64,000 nt of DNA from Desulfatibacillum sp. Its GTDB lineage: Bacteria; Desulfobacterota; Desulfobacteria; Desulfobacterales; Desulfatibacillaceae. Below the pieces are notes generated by a model. The model did not search any database. It had not been told where the DNA came from and was given only the letters and a program-made list of their open reading frames with translations. How positions within the stretch are numbered: position 1 is the first letter of the stretch; the number at the start of each line of letters is the position of its first letter. Position numbers and translations under genes: made by a program. This document shows positions 32,737 through 41,600 of the stretch, in pieces. The DNA lies in contig JAEINP010000015.1 of the NCBI GenBank assembly GCA_016342355.1, positions 1 through 64,000 of the forward strand, read 5' to 3'.

Positions 32737-34401
32737 ATGACCCAAAGACCTTTTAGAATCCTTAACTCGCTATTCCTGGCCTGCCTCCTATTGCTATGGA
32801 CCGGCCAAGCATATGCCGCCGGTCAAAAGGCGGCCGTCCAGACCACGGCTTCGGATTGGTCCAGCGCAGCCCACGCCGTGATTGACGTCAATCCCACCCT
32901 GGGAGGCCGGCAAGCGGAACTGGATCTTTTTCCCTCCAATACATCCGACTGGATTGTCCGTTCCTACGGGCAATATTTTTATCTCATAGGCAGGTATTAC
33001 GCTGACAGCCTGACCAAATTCTCCGTAGATGCCCCGGAAACGCCTATCTACCAGGTTTCCATACTGCCTGATGGTTTGGCCAGCGGCAACCCCCATGACA
33101 TGATTTTCGCCAACGCGGGTAAAGCATACATTCCCATGTATGAAACCGATAAATGCTGGATCGTCAACCCTCAGAACGGGCAAAAAATCGGGGAGATTGA
33201 CCTCTCGGTCTATAATGACGGGGATGGTATTCCCGAAATGCATACAGGTGTCATCGCGGACGGCAAGCTGTTCCTGCTCCTTCAGCGCCTGGACAGGGAT
33301 AACGGCTGGAACCCCGTTGGCACATCCTATGTGGCAGTCATTGACACAACCACGGACCTGGAAGTGGACACCAACGGTGATCCCGGCACTCCCGACGGTA
33401 TTGTTCTTAATGTCACCAACCCAAATTGTATCCAGTATCTGCCCGAAAACCATACCCTTTACATTACCGCCACAGGCAAGTATCCCGGCTCTGATGCAGC
33501 CAATCCCTATCTTTATACAGGTGGCATCTTAACCTTGGACCCGGATACTTACATAGTGACCAAGCTCATTGATGACGGGCCGGATGGACCAAGCGGGAAT
33601 CACCCTTATGGAGCTTTTTCAGGCATGACGGTGATAAGCCCTGATAAGGGCTACTTAATCGGGTACATGGGGTGGGAAAATAATAAAGTCTTTCCTTTCC
33701 ACCCCACCACAGGTGCAGTGGGAGACGTGATTTCCAGCCTGGAAGGCAAGTCTCTGGTGAGCAACGAATCGGGCGCCAGTGTAGATGAAAACGGCTTGGT
33801 GTGGCTGGCTGTCGGTGGCTCGGATCATGCGGTGTTTATCATTGATCCTGCCACCGATTCGGTTCAGGATAAAGTAGACACAAACCTGAACCCCGGCAGT
33901 ATTGCCTTATGCCCTCCAACCATCTGGGCAGGCAGTAACCAGGTCAATGCAGCCACAGGCACAGGCGCCTTGGCGGTTTCCAACGATATAGGGACAATTG
34001 CGGCCATTAACTCCTTTAAAAGCAGCGCCTACCCCAACGCTGGCAACAAACCCGATTTGCCTTTTGTGGATGGCCTGATTGGCGTGAAGGTGGACGGCAT
34101 TGTTGCGGGTTCCGATGTGGAGTTGACCATTACCTTTCCCACTCCCCGGCAGTCTGACGCCGTGTATTACAAAATGGATGCAGCGGGCGATTATTACGTT
34201 TTTCCCTTGTCCAGGATTACTGAGGTAGACAACAACACCATTGTCCTGACGCTAACCGATGGAGGCGCAGGTGATAGGGACGGCGTTGCGAACGGTTCTA
34301 TTGACGATCCGGGAGGATATGCCATGACTGCCCCGGAGGATCCCGGATCCACTTCAGGCGATGACGGGGATAGCGGTTGTTTCATCAAGTCTTTGTTATA
34401 G
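32737..34401 (+). CDS. secreted YncE/BtuG-like beta-propeller protein with choice-of-anchor U domain
   Basis: 554 residues. The signal peptide (LFLACLLLLWTGQAYA) is followed by repeating beta-propeller blades, e.g. FANAGKAYIPMYETDKCWIV, GTSYVAVIDTTTDLEVD, YLPENHTLYITATG and DENGLVWLAVGGSDHAVFII. Residues about 445-535 match the choice-of-anchor U type domain (LIGVKVDGIVAGSDVELTIT, VYYKMDAAGDYYVFP, LTDGGAGDRDGVANGSIDDP). The end is a Gly/Asp/Ser linker and GCFIKSLL, resembling C-terminal sorting tails with an invariant Cys. It follows btuB by 78 bases under the same riboswitch. By analogy with Bacteroides BtuG it may capture cobalamin at the surface (inference). Confidence 0.78.
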   Translation: MTQRPFRILNSLFLACLLLLWTGQAYAAGQKAAVQTTASDWSSAAHAVIDVNPTLGGRQAELDLFPSNTSDWIVRSYGQYFYLIGRYYADSLTKFSVDAPETPIYQVSILPDGLASGNPHDMIFANAGKAYIPMYETDKCWIVNPQNGQKIGEIDLSVYNDGDGIPEMHTGVIADGKLFLLLQRLDRDNGWNPVGTSYVAVIDTTTDLEVDTNGDPGTPDGIVLNVTNPNCIQYLPENHTLYITATGKYPGSDAANPYLYTGGILTLDPDTYIVTKLIDDGPDGPSGNHPYGAFSGMTVISPDKGYLIGYMGWENNKVFPFHPTTGAVGDVISSLEGKSLVSNESGASVDENGLVWLAVGGSDHAVFIIDPATDSVQDKVDTNLNPGSIALCPPTIWAGSNQVNAATGTGALAVSNDIGTIAAINSFKSSAYPNAGNKPDLPFVDGLIGVKVDGIVAGSDVELTITFPTPRQSDAVYYKMDAAGDYYVFPLSRITEVDNNTIVLTLTDGGAGDRDGVANGSIDDPGGYAMTAPEDPGSTSGDDGDSGCFIKSLL

Positions 34402-34414
34402 TTCATTATTAAGT

Positions 34415-34437
34415 GGGCTGGCTTGCATGGCCAGCCC
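34415..34437 (+). terminator. hairpin after the beta-propeller gene
   Basis: GGGCTGGC (34415-34422) pairs with GCCAGCCC (34430-34437) across a 7-base loop. It is followed by CCTTTGAGATTATTT, a poor T-tract. It lies between convergent genes. Confidence 0.5.
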
Positions 34438-34465
34438 CCTTTGAGATTATTTGGACGGCCTTGAT

Positions 34466-35038
34466 TCAAGCAATGCGGGAAAGACGGGTATTGGCAGCGT
34501 CAATATCAAATAGTCCCGGATCAAAGTCCTGGCCTACCCACTGGACCATGACCGCATGAGCCGGATGCCTTTCATCCCTCAGTGCTTCCAAAAAATCAAT
34601 ATAGCGAAAAATTCCGCCAATGTTTTCGGGGGGGCAGGCCCTTTCTCCGTCAACACAAACAGGATTGCGTAAATTTTTTTCCAAGGGAGAGATTTCCTCC
34701 ACCAGAATTTCATGGCGCCAATTGTCTCCCGGATCATACTCGTAAATAAAGCGCTTTCCCAAGTTTGGCGCCACATGGGAAAGGCGGACTTCTTGTTCGC
34801 TGAGCAATCCAAAATCGTGGTCGGGGGTTGGAATGCCGTAACTCCTGCCTCCTATGGAAAAGCGGTGCTGGTGGGTTCCTGACCACCCCATGACGGCCAG
34901 GATGATCTGGTGCATCTTGCCGAGGGTTGTGTCGCTGGTCACCACAATGCGCCGCCATATGGCAGGGTCCGACCCCATGAGGGTAATGCGCAAACAATAA
35001 AGGCGACGAAGGTCGGTAACTTTTTTTCCAGAGAACAT
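34466..35038 (-). CDS. plasmid pRiA4b ORF-3 family protein
   Basis: 190 residues with the hallmarks of the pRiA4b ORF-3-like family: LRITLMGSDPAIWRRIVV, TLGKMHQIILAVMGWSGTHQ, HRFSIGGRSYGIP, FIYEYDPGDNWRHEILVEEI and CVDGERACPPENIGG. The family occurs on plasmids, in IS1096-type elements and on chromosomes. No enzymatic role has been shown. No transposase is adjacent here. It stands alone on the minus strand between the B12 operon and a PAS kinase gene. Confidence 0.9.
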   Translation of the reverse strand: MFSGKKVTDLRRLYCLRITLMGSDPAIWRRIVVTSDTTLGKMHQIILAVMGWSGTHQHRFSIGGRSYGIPTPDHDFGLLSEQEVRLSHVAPNLGKRFIYEYDPGDNWRHEILVEEISPLEKNLRNPVCVDGERACPPENIGGIFRYIDFLEALRDERHPAHAVMVQWVGQDFDPGLFDIDAANTRLSRIA

Positions 35039-35248
35039 CGTAAAATATCCCCATTACGTTCAAAAATTTACAGTCCGGCATCCCCTTCCGCTCCTGTCCG
35101 GGGCAGGGGATTTTGTACTCATCGTATTATCTTGCAAGAATTCGGCCAGATAGGAATTGGGAAAAGATTCATTTGACTACATAACGCAAGTGGAGTACTT
35201 TTTTATCTATGTGTAAAACCTTACCCTGCTTCTGGCAGGGAAAACCCC

Positions 35249-36937
35249 TTGCAAGATAAAATTATGACGGTCCCCCCGGAAATCGATATAATATTAGAGA
35301 CCGGCTATATTGGCCGCATTCTAAAGGAAACCCATTCCCTGGCCCTGCAGGAACGTATAGTCCGGTGCATTCGCGTGTTTCAGTCCTTGGAAGCAATAGG
35401 CGCTATGGCCATCCCATATGTGGCGGCATGGAAGGAATCCGACGGTAAAATCTGGTACGAATATGCTTCCCAACGTTTTTGTGAACTTATGGGATGCAGC
35501 CCGGGGGAATTGGCCGGAGTGTTTTCCGATAGCATTATTGATCGAAGGCTTTATGGGGCCAATTTTCAAAGCCAGACAATAAGCCGCCTGGAGCTTGTGG
35601 GCTCCAGAAACCGCATACGGGAAGAAGGAAAACAAACCGGGGCCACGGAATCGGTCTTTAAAGTCTCCCCTCCGAACAGGGATATTATTTGGCTTAAAGA
35701 TCAGGCCGTTATAGAGTTTTTTTCGGAAGACTCCGTCTGTATCTCCATTGGATCCCTGGTGGAAGTAACCAAGGAAATGGAGGCGGAAGAAAAACGCAAG
35801 CAAGCCGAGGCCGCCCTGGCGGACAGCGAAAAAAAGTATCGCCAAACTTTTGAAAACACCCCTATTCTGATTGTTTTAACAGACCCGTCAGGCGTTATTA
35901 TCGACTGCAACCCCAAAATTGCGCCTTACTTCGGGTACACCCCCGAAGATGTGCGCGGGCGCCTCCTTGGGGATATGATTCATGAGAGCTGCAAGGCCAG
36001 AATCCAAAATGCCATCAGACAAACCCAAGAGCAGGGACAAATGTCCGGGGTTGAACTCCTTTTTCTAAAGCGGGATGGCAGATTCCTTGACGCTAATGTC
36101 AATTTCTCGGCCCTTACCGATGAATTCGGGCAAACATCCGGACTGGTCTGCGGCATTGAAGATGTAACCCATAAAAAGCAGATGGAAGAAGAACTTGTTA
36201 GAACTCGCAAACTGGACGCCACAGGCATACTTGCAGGGGGAATAGCCCATGATTTTAACAATCTGCTAACGGTGATCATCGGAAACATGGAGCTGGCCCA
36301 GCTTAGCGGCGTCATAGACGGAGCCTCCAGACAGGCCCTGATCGCAGCCAAAGAGGCTGCAGTCAGAGCATTTCGTCTAACCAACAAATTCATCACCTTT
36401 TCCCAGGGTGGGTCCCCGGTAAGAAGGGAAGCCTCCCTTAAAAGCCTTCTTGAGGACGCCATTATGGAATCCACCCAGGATGCCATGAGTTTCGCCTTGC
36501 TGGGTTCCCGTCTGGAATGCCAGCGCAATTACCCTCAAGACCTTTGGTGTGCCAGAGTGGATGAAGCACAGGTGAGGCAGGTCTTTGTCAATATTCTTAC
36601 CAACGCAAAGGAATCCATGCCTAATGGTGGTGTGATTTCGGTAAAGGCGGAAAATGTGCATATTACCGGGCAGGGCGCAGAATATGAGATTTCCCTGCCC
36701 CAAGGGCGGTATGTAAAAATTGAAATTTCAGACCAGGGCTCCGGTATTCATCCCGAGGATTTTGAAAAAATCTTCGACCCGTATTTTTCCACCAAAGACC
36801 GGGGAGCCCAAAAAGGCATGGGGTTAGGGCTATCCATTGCCTATTCCGTAATCAAAAAACACGGCGGCTTTATCGCAGCCAAACCTCGATCTGTTGGCGG
36901 CGCCAGCGTGATTGTTTACCTGCCAGCCTCTGATTAA
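35249..36937 (+). CDS. soluble PAS-domain sensor histidine kinase
   Basis: 562 residues if started at the TTG at 35249 (GCAGGG 8 bases upstream); an ATG at 35264 is an alternative. No membrane segments. A first PAS-like region spans about 55-185 (CSPGELAGVF...). A second, clearer PAS is at about 200-310 (FENTPILIVLTDPSGVIIDC, GLVCGIEDVTHKKQMEEE). The kinase has phosphoacceptor ILAGGIAHDFNNLLTVIIGN, N box FVNILTNAKESMPNGG, DQGSGIHPEDFEKIFDPYFS and GMGLGLSIAYSVIKKHGG. A receiver often fused in this kinase group is absent. A CCCTGC-TTCTG-GCAGGG hairpin overlaps the putative ribosome binding site. It converges with another PAS kinase gene 13 bases away. Confidence 0.9.
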   Translation: MQDKIMTVPPEIDIILETGYIGRILKETHSLALQERIVRCIRVFQSLEAIGAMAIPYVAAWKESDGKIWYEYASQRFCELMGCSPGELAGVFSDSIIDRRLYGANFQSQTISRLELVGSRNRIREEGKQTGATESVFKVSPPNRDIIWLKDQAVIEFFSEDSVCISIGSLVEVTKEMEAEEKRKQAEAALADSEKKYRQTFENTPILIVLTDPSGVIIDCNPKIAPYFGYTPEDVRGRLLGDMIHESCKARIQNAIRQTQEQGQMSGVELLFLKRDGRFLDANVNFSALTDEFGQTSGLVCGIEDVTHKKQMEEELVRTRKLDATGILAGGIAHDFNNLLTVIIGNMELAQLSGVIDGASRQALIAAKEAAVRAFRLTNKFITFSQGGSPVRREASLKSLLEDAIMESTQDAMSFALLGSRLECQRNYPQDLWCARVDEAQVRQVFVNILTNAKESMPNGGVISVKAENVHITGQGAEYEISLPQGRYVKIEISDQGSGIHPEDFEKIFDPYFSTKDRGAQKGMGLGLSIAYSVIKKHGGFIAAKPRSVGGASVIVYLPASD

Positions 36938-36950
36938 GTGGTTGCGGCAG

Positions 36951-39395
36951 CTATCCGCCTTTTCTGTTTCCGGGTATGAGTATACGATGACGATTCACCG
37001 AGCCTCCCTTAATTGGCAGGGTTATGGTAAATACCGCCCCACCGTCCGGATCATTTTCCGCCGTAATGGAACCCTTATGCTCCTCCACAATACCCAGGCA
37101 AATGGATAGGCCCACTCCCATACCCATTTTCTTTTTTCTGGTGTAAAAGGGATCAAACACGTTGTTAAGATCTTCGTTTGAAATCCCCGGCCCCGTGTCC
37201 CGTACCTGCATGGCCAAATGCTCCCCGGCTTTATAGGTCTTTACTATGATGCTTCCTTTGGGGCCGGTTTCTTCCTCTCCATGGACTGAGGAGATGGCTT
37301 CCACCGCGTTGTTTACAAGATTCAGCACCACTTGGCTCATTTGTTGGGGGGAAGCCATGATTTCAGGCAGTTCCCGGTCCAGGTTCAGGGTTACAATGAC
37401 CCGGTTCTTCTTGAAAAAACTGTTTCCCAAGCCAACGGTCATTTCAATAATATGATTGATATTTGTTTTCTGGCGTACTTCCTTTCCTGGCCTGTTAAGG
37501 TCCAAAAGGTTTTTGACCGTATCCCTGATATTCAGAAAAGCTCCCCTTAGCAGGTCAATTTGGCTGCAAAGGTCGGGGTCTTCCCCGTAAGTGCGTTTTA
37601 GCGTACCCAGCATCATTGTGATGGCCTGCAAAGGCGAGTTTATCTCGTGAGCCACGGAGGCCGCAAGCTGGCCTGTTGCCGCAAGCCTTTCCGAACGGAT
37701 CAACTGGCTTTCCAGTTCCTTGGTGGCCGTAATATCCCTGAAACTCCAAACCCGGCTTATGTTGCTTTCATCCTTTGAAAGAGGACTGGAATACTCTTCA
37801 ATAAGACGGCCATCCTTCAATTCCAAGGTGGCGAAATTGACTTGCAAGATCTGGCGTGTATTGAATGTAGCGTCATTAAAGGCTATGGGATCTTCCATCT
37901 GAACCGCCATGTAACCTAAAATTCTTTCATAGTCCCGGGTGGCCATGAGGGATAAGGGAACGCCAAAAAGATCCCTGAAAAGCCCATTATAGTGTGTCAC
38001 CCTGCCATTTTCATCCACAACCAAAATCCCGTCGGCGGTGGCCTCCACAGTAGCGCGGAGCAGTTTTTCGTGCTCCACCAGGGCTTCTTCCCCCCGTTTG
38101 CGTTCCTCAATTTCATCTCGCAGGTGGATGTTGGCGGCCAGTAACTCACTAGTGCGGTTGGCCACTTCTCGTTCCAAAGCGTCATGGGCTTGCCTTAAAG
38201 CCTCTTCAGCGCTTTTTCGTTCGGTGATATCACTCAGAAAGAATAGATGGGCAGGACCGGATTCCCAATTGATTTTCACACCACTTTGCTCAACCCACTT
38301 TTCATTTCCATCGCGTGTGAAAAGCCGGAAAGACTGCACCGAGGATTTTTTGCCTCCCTCCAGCAGCAGTTGTTGTTTTTCCATGACTGCTTTTCGATCA
38401 TCAGGATGGATATGCGAATCAAACGCCCAGGTTCCAAATTCCTCCCTGGAATACCCAAACAACTCCGAGACCTTGTTGTTCCAAAACAAAGGATAACCGC
38501 CTTGCACCACGACCATGGCCTCGTTGGCGTTTTCCACCACCTCGCGATATCGCAATTCGCTTTCACGCAGGGCCTGCTCCGTAAGTTTTAACGAGGTAAT
38601 GTCTTCCACAGTTCCCACATAGCCAATGAACTGTCCATCATGGTCCAGCATGCGGGCCGCACTGATGCTGATCCAACGCAAAGCACGCCGGTGTGTCCAG
38701 ATTTGGGTTTCGTGGGAGAATTCCTCTCCACCCAAAATAGCCTGAAGCCATCCCTCCAGCGTGGAAGTGGCTTCGTCTGGGGGGGGCAGTGACTTATCCC
38801 CGGGCTTCCAGTCCCATTCGCTTTTTAATTCAAAAATATTCTTTAGTGCAGGATTCATGTAAGTGGTCCGGCCATGTTCGTTGACCAGGAAGATGCCAAT
38901 AGGTGCGGACTGGGACAGGCGCCGGAACCGCTCTTCGCTAACCCGCAGTTCCCGGGCTACACTTTTATGATGGGAAATTTCTTTTCTGAGCAGCCGGAGG
39001 GTCTTTTCCAGTTGTGCTGTTTTTCCTAACAACTCCGTGGACCTGAGTTGCATTTTGGATTCCAGTTCCGCAAGGTGCCTGGCTTCCAAATCCCTGGCAA
39101 CTATCAGGGCATCCAAGAGTTGATTAAAGGAGCCCGCTATCACCTGCCACGATTTGGGGCCATCGCCCGGTATCAAGCGGAGGGTTAGATCCCCTTTGAC
39201 CAGGTGTTGGAGCCCTTTGTTTAACTTTCCCGAGAGTAATTGGTGTTTATAACGCAGGTATAGAGAGGAAAGAACAATAATGGAGATAAGGACTAAACTT
39301 AAGACAAGGGAAGACCCCTCCAGGGTCATGACGGTAATGATAGCCAGACAAATGGACTGGATCACCAGGACAGTTGTAAGAAGCCTGACATCCAC
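36951..39395 (-). CDS. membrane-anchored multi-PAS sensor histidine kinase
   Basis: 814 residues. Two hydrophobic segments at the N-terminus (about 5-25 and 28-48) are followed by a HAMP-like linker (LLSGKLNKGLQHLVKGDLTL) and a coiled coil. Three PAS domains follow: RLSQSAPIGIFLVNEHGRTT, EVVENANEAMVVVQGGYPLF and LRATVEATADGILVVDENGR. The kinase domain has SVAHEINSPLQAITMMLGTL (phosphoacceptor His), VVLNLVNNAVEAISSV, RDTGPGISNEDLNNVFDPFY and GMGVGLSICLGIVEEHKG. With almost no periplasmic loop, sensing is probably cytoplasmic through the PAS pockets. No dedicated response regulator is adjacent. Confidence 0.92.
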   Translation of the reverse strand: MDVRLLTTVLVIQSICLAIITVMTLEGSSLVLSLVLISIIVLSSLYLRYKHQLLSGKLNKGLQHLVKGDLTLRLIPGDGPKSWQVIAGSFNQLLDALIVARDLEARHLAELESKMQLRSTELLGKTAQLEKTLRLLRKEISHHKSVARELRVSEERFRRLSQSAPIGIFLVNEHGRTTYMNPALKNIFELKSEWDWKPGDKSLPPPDEATSTLEGWLQAILGGEEFSHETQIWTHRRALRWISISAARMLDHDGQFIGYVGTVEDITSLKLTEQALRESELRYREVVENANEAMVVVQGGYPLFWNNKVSELFGYSREEFGTWAFDSHIHPDDRKAVMEKQQLLLEGGKKSSVQSFRLFTRDGNEKWVEQSGVKINWESGPAHLFFLSDITERKSAEEALRQAHDALEREVANRTSELLAANIHLRDEIEERKRGEEALVEHEKLLRATVEATADGILVVDENGRVTHYNGLFRDLFGVPLSLMATRDYERILGYMAVQMEDPIAFNDATFNTRQILQVNFATLELKDGRLIEEYSSPLSKDESNISRVWSFRDITATKELESQLIRSERLAATGQLAASVAHEINSPLQAITMMLGTLKRTYGEDPDLCSQIDLLRGAFLNIRDTVKNLLDLNRPGKEVRQKTNINHIIEMTVGLGNSFFKKNRVIVTLNLDRELPEIMASPQQMSQVVLNLVNNAVEAISSVHGEEETGPKGSIIVKTYKAGEHLAMQVRDTGPGISNEDLNNVFDPFYTRKKKMGMGVGLSICLGIVEEHKGSITAENDPDGGAVFTITLPIKGGSVNRHRILIPGNRKGG

Positions 39396-39454
39396 AAATC
39401 ACCTGTATTGTGTTCCACCCATCCGGCCCAAGCCGGGTAATTTCATATGGCGCC

Positions 39455-40600
39455 CTATATTCGTAAAACCCGTAACTTGAGATATGCCGCTACATCCAAC
39501 AGACTGGCAATATCGTGCACGTCATGGAGCAAATAGGGTACGCGAACACTTCCAACCCCTCTTTGAAGACCGGACAAAAACAGATCAATGGCACGTTTGT
39601 CAGCCTCTGCCAGCAATATGAATAAACGCAGGTTATCTACCAAGGCTGTGATGGCAGGCGAATAATCCTTCAACGATTCCAATGCCTTTTCGCCAATGGC
39701 TTCCACCTCTTTGGAGGCCAAATCCGTGGGCGACACATGCACCCGGTTAAATACAACCCCTCCCAAGGCCATGCCGTCCTTTTCCAGCCTTTCCACAAAG
39801 AATCCGGCTTCACTCAGGGAGCCGGATTGGGGCGATGTGACCAGTAAAAACGCCGTGCCCTCTTCCTCCATGAGTTCCCGCACCCTGCCGGCCCTGGCCT
39901 TGAAGCCTTCATACAGACCTTCGAAAACCAGGAAAAAATCCGCGATATCCGCGATGGTTTCACGACCTGTGGCCTTCTCCAAAATGGAAAACATAGCCTT
40001 GGCTGTCCGGTTGACAAACTTGAACCCCACCCTGCCAGCCGTAAGATAGGGCTTGAGGACCCATTGGATAACCTTGGCGTCCAAAAACGCCGTCATTTTA
40101 CTGGGCGCATCCAAAAAATCCAGGGCATGGCGGGAAGGAGGCGTATCCAGGACGATCAGATCGTACTTCCCGCTGGAAGCCAGTTCGTACAGCTTTTCCA
40201 TGGCCGAAAACTCCTGGCTACCGGCCAGGGCTGTGGTGATATTCTGGTAAAAGCCGTTTTCCAGGATTTTTCTACTGGTCTCCGGGTTGGGGGAAATGCG
40301 CTCAATCAGATCGTCAAAGGTGCGCTTGGAATCCAGCATCATTCCCCATAACTCGCCCTTGGGTTTGACCCCGGCCTTGTGAAAGGCCTCGTCAGGAATT
40401 TTTGCTTCTTCATTGCCCAATTCCTTTAGCCCCAGAGAGTCGGCCAGCCTTTTGGCAGGGTCAATAGTGCAAACCAGGACCTTGCGCCCTGCCATGGCGG
40501 CGGAAAGGGCCAGGGAGGCGCTGATGGTGGTTTTGCCCACTCCACCGGAGCCGCAGCATACGAGTATATGTTTTTCGGCAACCAGGTCAGAAAGCTGCAT
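39455..40600 (-). CDS. ArsA/GET3-like ATPase (first of a pair by position)
   Basis: 381 residues. A deviant Walker A typical of ArsA/MinD ATPases is present (CCGSGGVGKTTISASLALSA), as are CTIDPAKRLADSLGL (P-loop-switch Asp) and LIVLDTPPSRHALDFLDAP. The family dimerises on ATP; ArsA energises arsenite export and GET3 delivers tail-anchored proteins. No ars genes are present, so arsenite export is not supported. Its ATG overlaps the stop of the upstream homologue (TGATG), so both are made together and may form a heterodimer. Confidence 0.88.
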   Translation of the reverse strand: MQLSDLVAEKHILVCCGSGGVGKTTISASLALSAAMAGRKVLVCTIDPAKRLADSLGLKELGNEEAKIPDEAFHKAGVKPKGELWGMMLDSKRTFDDLIERISPNPETSRKILENGFYQNITTALAGSQEFSAMEKLYELASSGKYDLIVLDTPPSRHALDFLDAPSKMTAFLDAKVIQWVLKPYLTAGRVGFKFVNRTAKAMFSILEKATGRETIADIADFFLVFEGLYEGFKARAGRVRELMEEEGTAFLLVTSPQSGSLSEAGFFVERLEKDGMALGGVVFNRVHVSPTDLASKEVEAIGEKALESLKDYSPAITALVDNLRLFILLAEADKRAIDLFLSGLQRGVGSVRVPYLLHDVHDIASLLDVAAYLKLRVLRI

Positions 40601-41574
40601 CAGGCATCCTTGTTAAGATTTTGGCTGATGATCTCGGCCACTTTTTTCACACCATCCTTGTCCACCCGCCCGGGGTACAAATGGGGAATGCGCACAATGG
40701 GCGGACCGATTTTTTCTCGTACCAGATTTTCGTAATATTGGCTTTGAGCCACCCGGGCCTGCCTGTTTTCCAGGGCCGAAAAAAGGCCTCTGGCGTTATC
40801 CGGGAACACTTCCTTCAGGCGCTCCATGGCTTCCGGGTCTTCCTTGAGTTTCTCAAAGGATTCCCTGGACGCTTCATCAAATAGGGGCGAATACGCACTG
40901 TTCACAAAGGTGAATCCAGTCGGCATGTGCAATTCGTCCCTGGCGGTATTCAATAGGGAAATAGATTCATTGACCGGCATCTCTTCCGGCAGGGTGACTA
41001 CATTAAGCAGGGAGATGGCAGGATCGGTAAGCATGGCCTGCACATCTGCGGTCTGGCCCTGCATGCGGCCCATCTTGATGATATTCATGAACACCGACGG
41101 CACTTTTAAAAAACTCAGGCCGTGGCCTGTGGCCGGAGAATCCACCACAATAAGGTCAAATCGTGGTTTTTTGGACCACTTGGCCTTCATGTCTTGAAGA
41201 TGCCAGATTTTGCCAACTGTAATGAGTTCTCGCCAGCCAGGCGCAGTATTGAGAAAGTAGTTCAACAGGCGGTTGTTCATGATGAGGCGGGCCGCCCCTC
41301 CGATCTTGAGTTGGAGGCCCACATATTCATGAAGCGCCCGGAAAGGCTCAATGGTGAGGACCGTAATGTTGCGGTCCACCTCGGTTTCCTTATACAGTGG
41401 GATATCCTGTTCAAAAATCATACGCATATTGGGCGAGGGAGTAACTTCCACCAGACAGACATTCAGCCCCCGGTCCCGGGCCGCATAAGCCATGGCTGCG
41501 GCAACAGTGGTTTTGCCTACTCCCCCCTTGCCTGTGATAAACAATATGCGTTTTTCAAACGGGTCAATTCCCAA
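40600..41574 (-). CDS. ArsA/GET3-like ATPase (second of a pair by position)
   Basis: 324 residues. Walker A FITGKGGVGKTTVAAAMAYA and VEVTPSPNMRMIFEQ replace the usual DPA switch with TPS. LIVVDSPATGHGLSFLKVPS is the Walker B-type segment. It is a paralogue of the ATPase encoded immediately downstream and is translationally coupled to it. Paired ArsA-like ATPases occur in Desulfobacterota and Myxococcota without a settled function. Tail-anchored protein handling or another anion/cofactor function is possible. It lies 26 bases after alaS and may be co-transcribed with it. Confidence 0.86.
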   Translation of the reverse strand: MGIDPFEKRILFITGKGGVGKTTVAAAMAYAARDRGLNVCLVEVTPSPNMRMIFEQDIPLYKETEVDRNITVLTIEPFRALHEYVGLQLKIGGAARLIMNNRLLNYFLNTAPGWRELITVGKIWHLQDMKAKWSKKPRFDLIVVDSPATGHGLSFLKVPSVFMNIIKMGRMQGQTADVQAMLTDPAISLLNVVTLPEEMPVNESISLLNTARDELHMPTGFTFVNSAYSPLFDEASRESFEKLKEDPEAMERLKEVFPDNARGLFSALENRQARVAQSQYYENLVREKIGPPIVRIPHLYPGRVDKDGVKKVAEIISQNLNKDA

Positions 41575-41600
41575 ATGCTTCTCTCCGGCCCCGGAATAGA

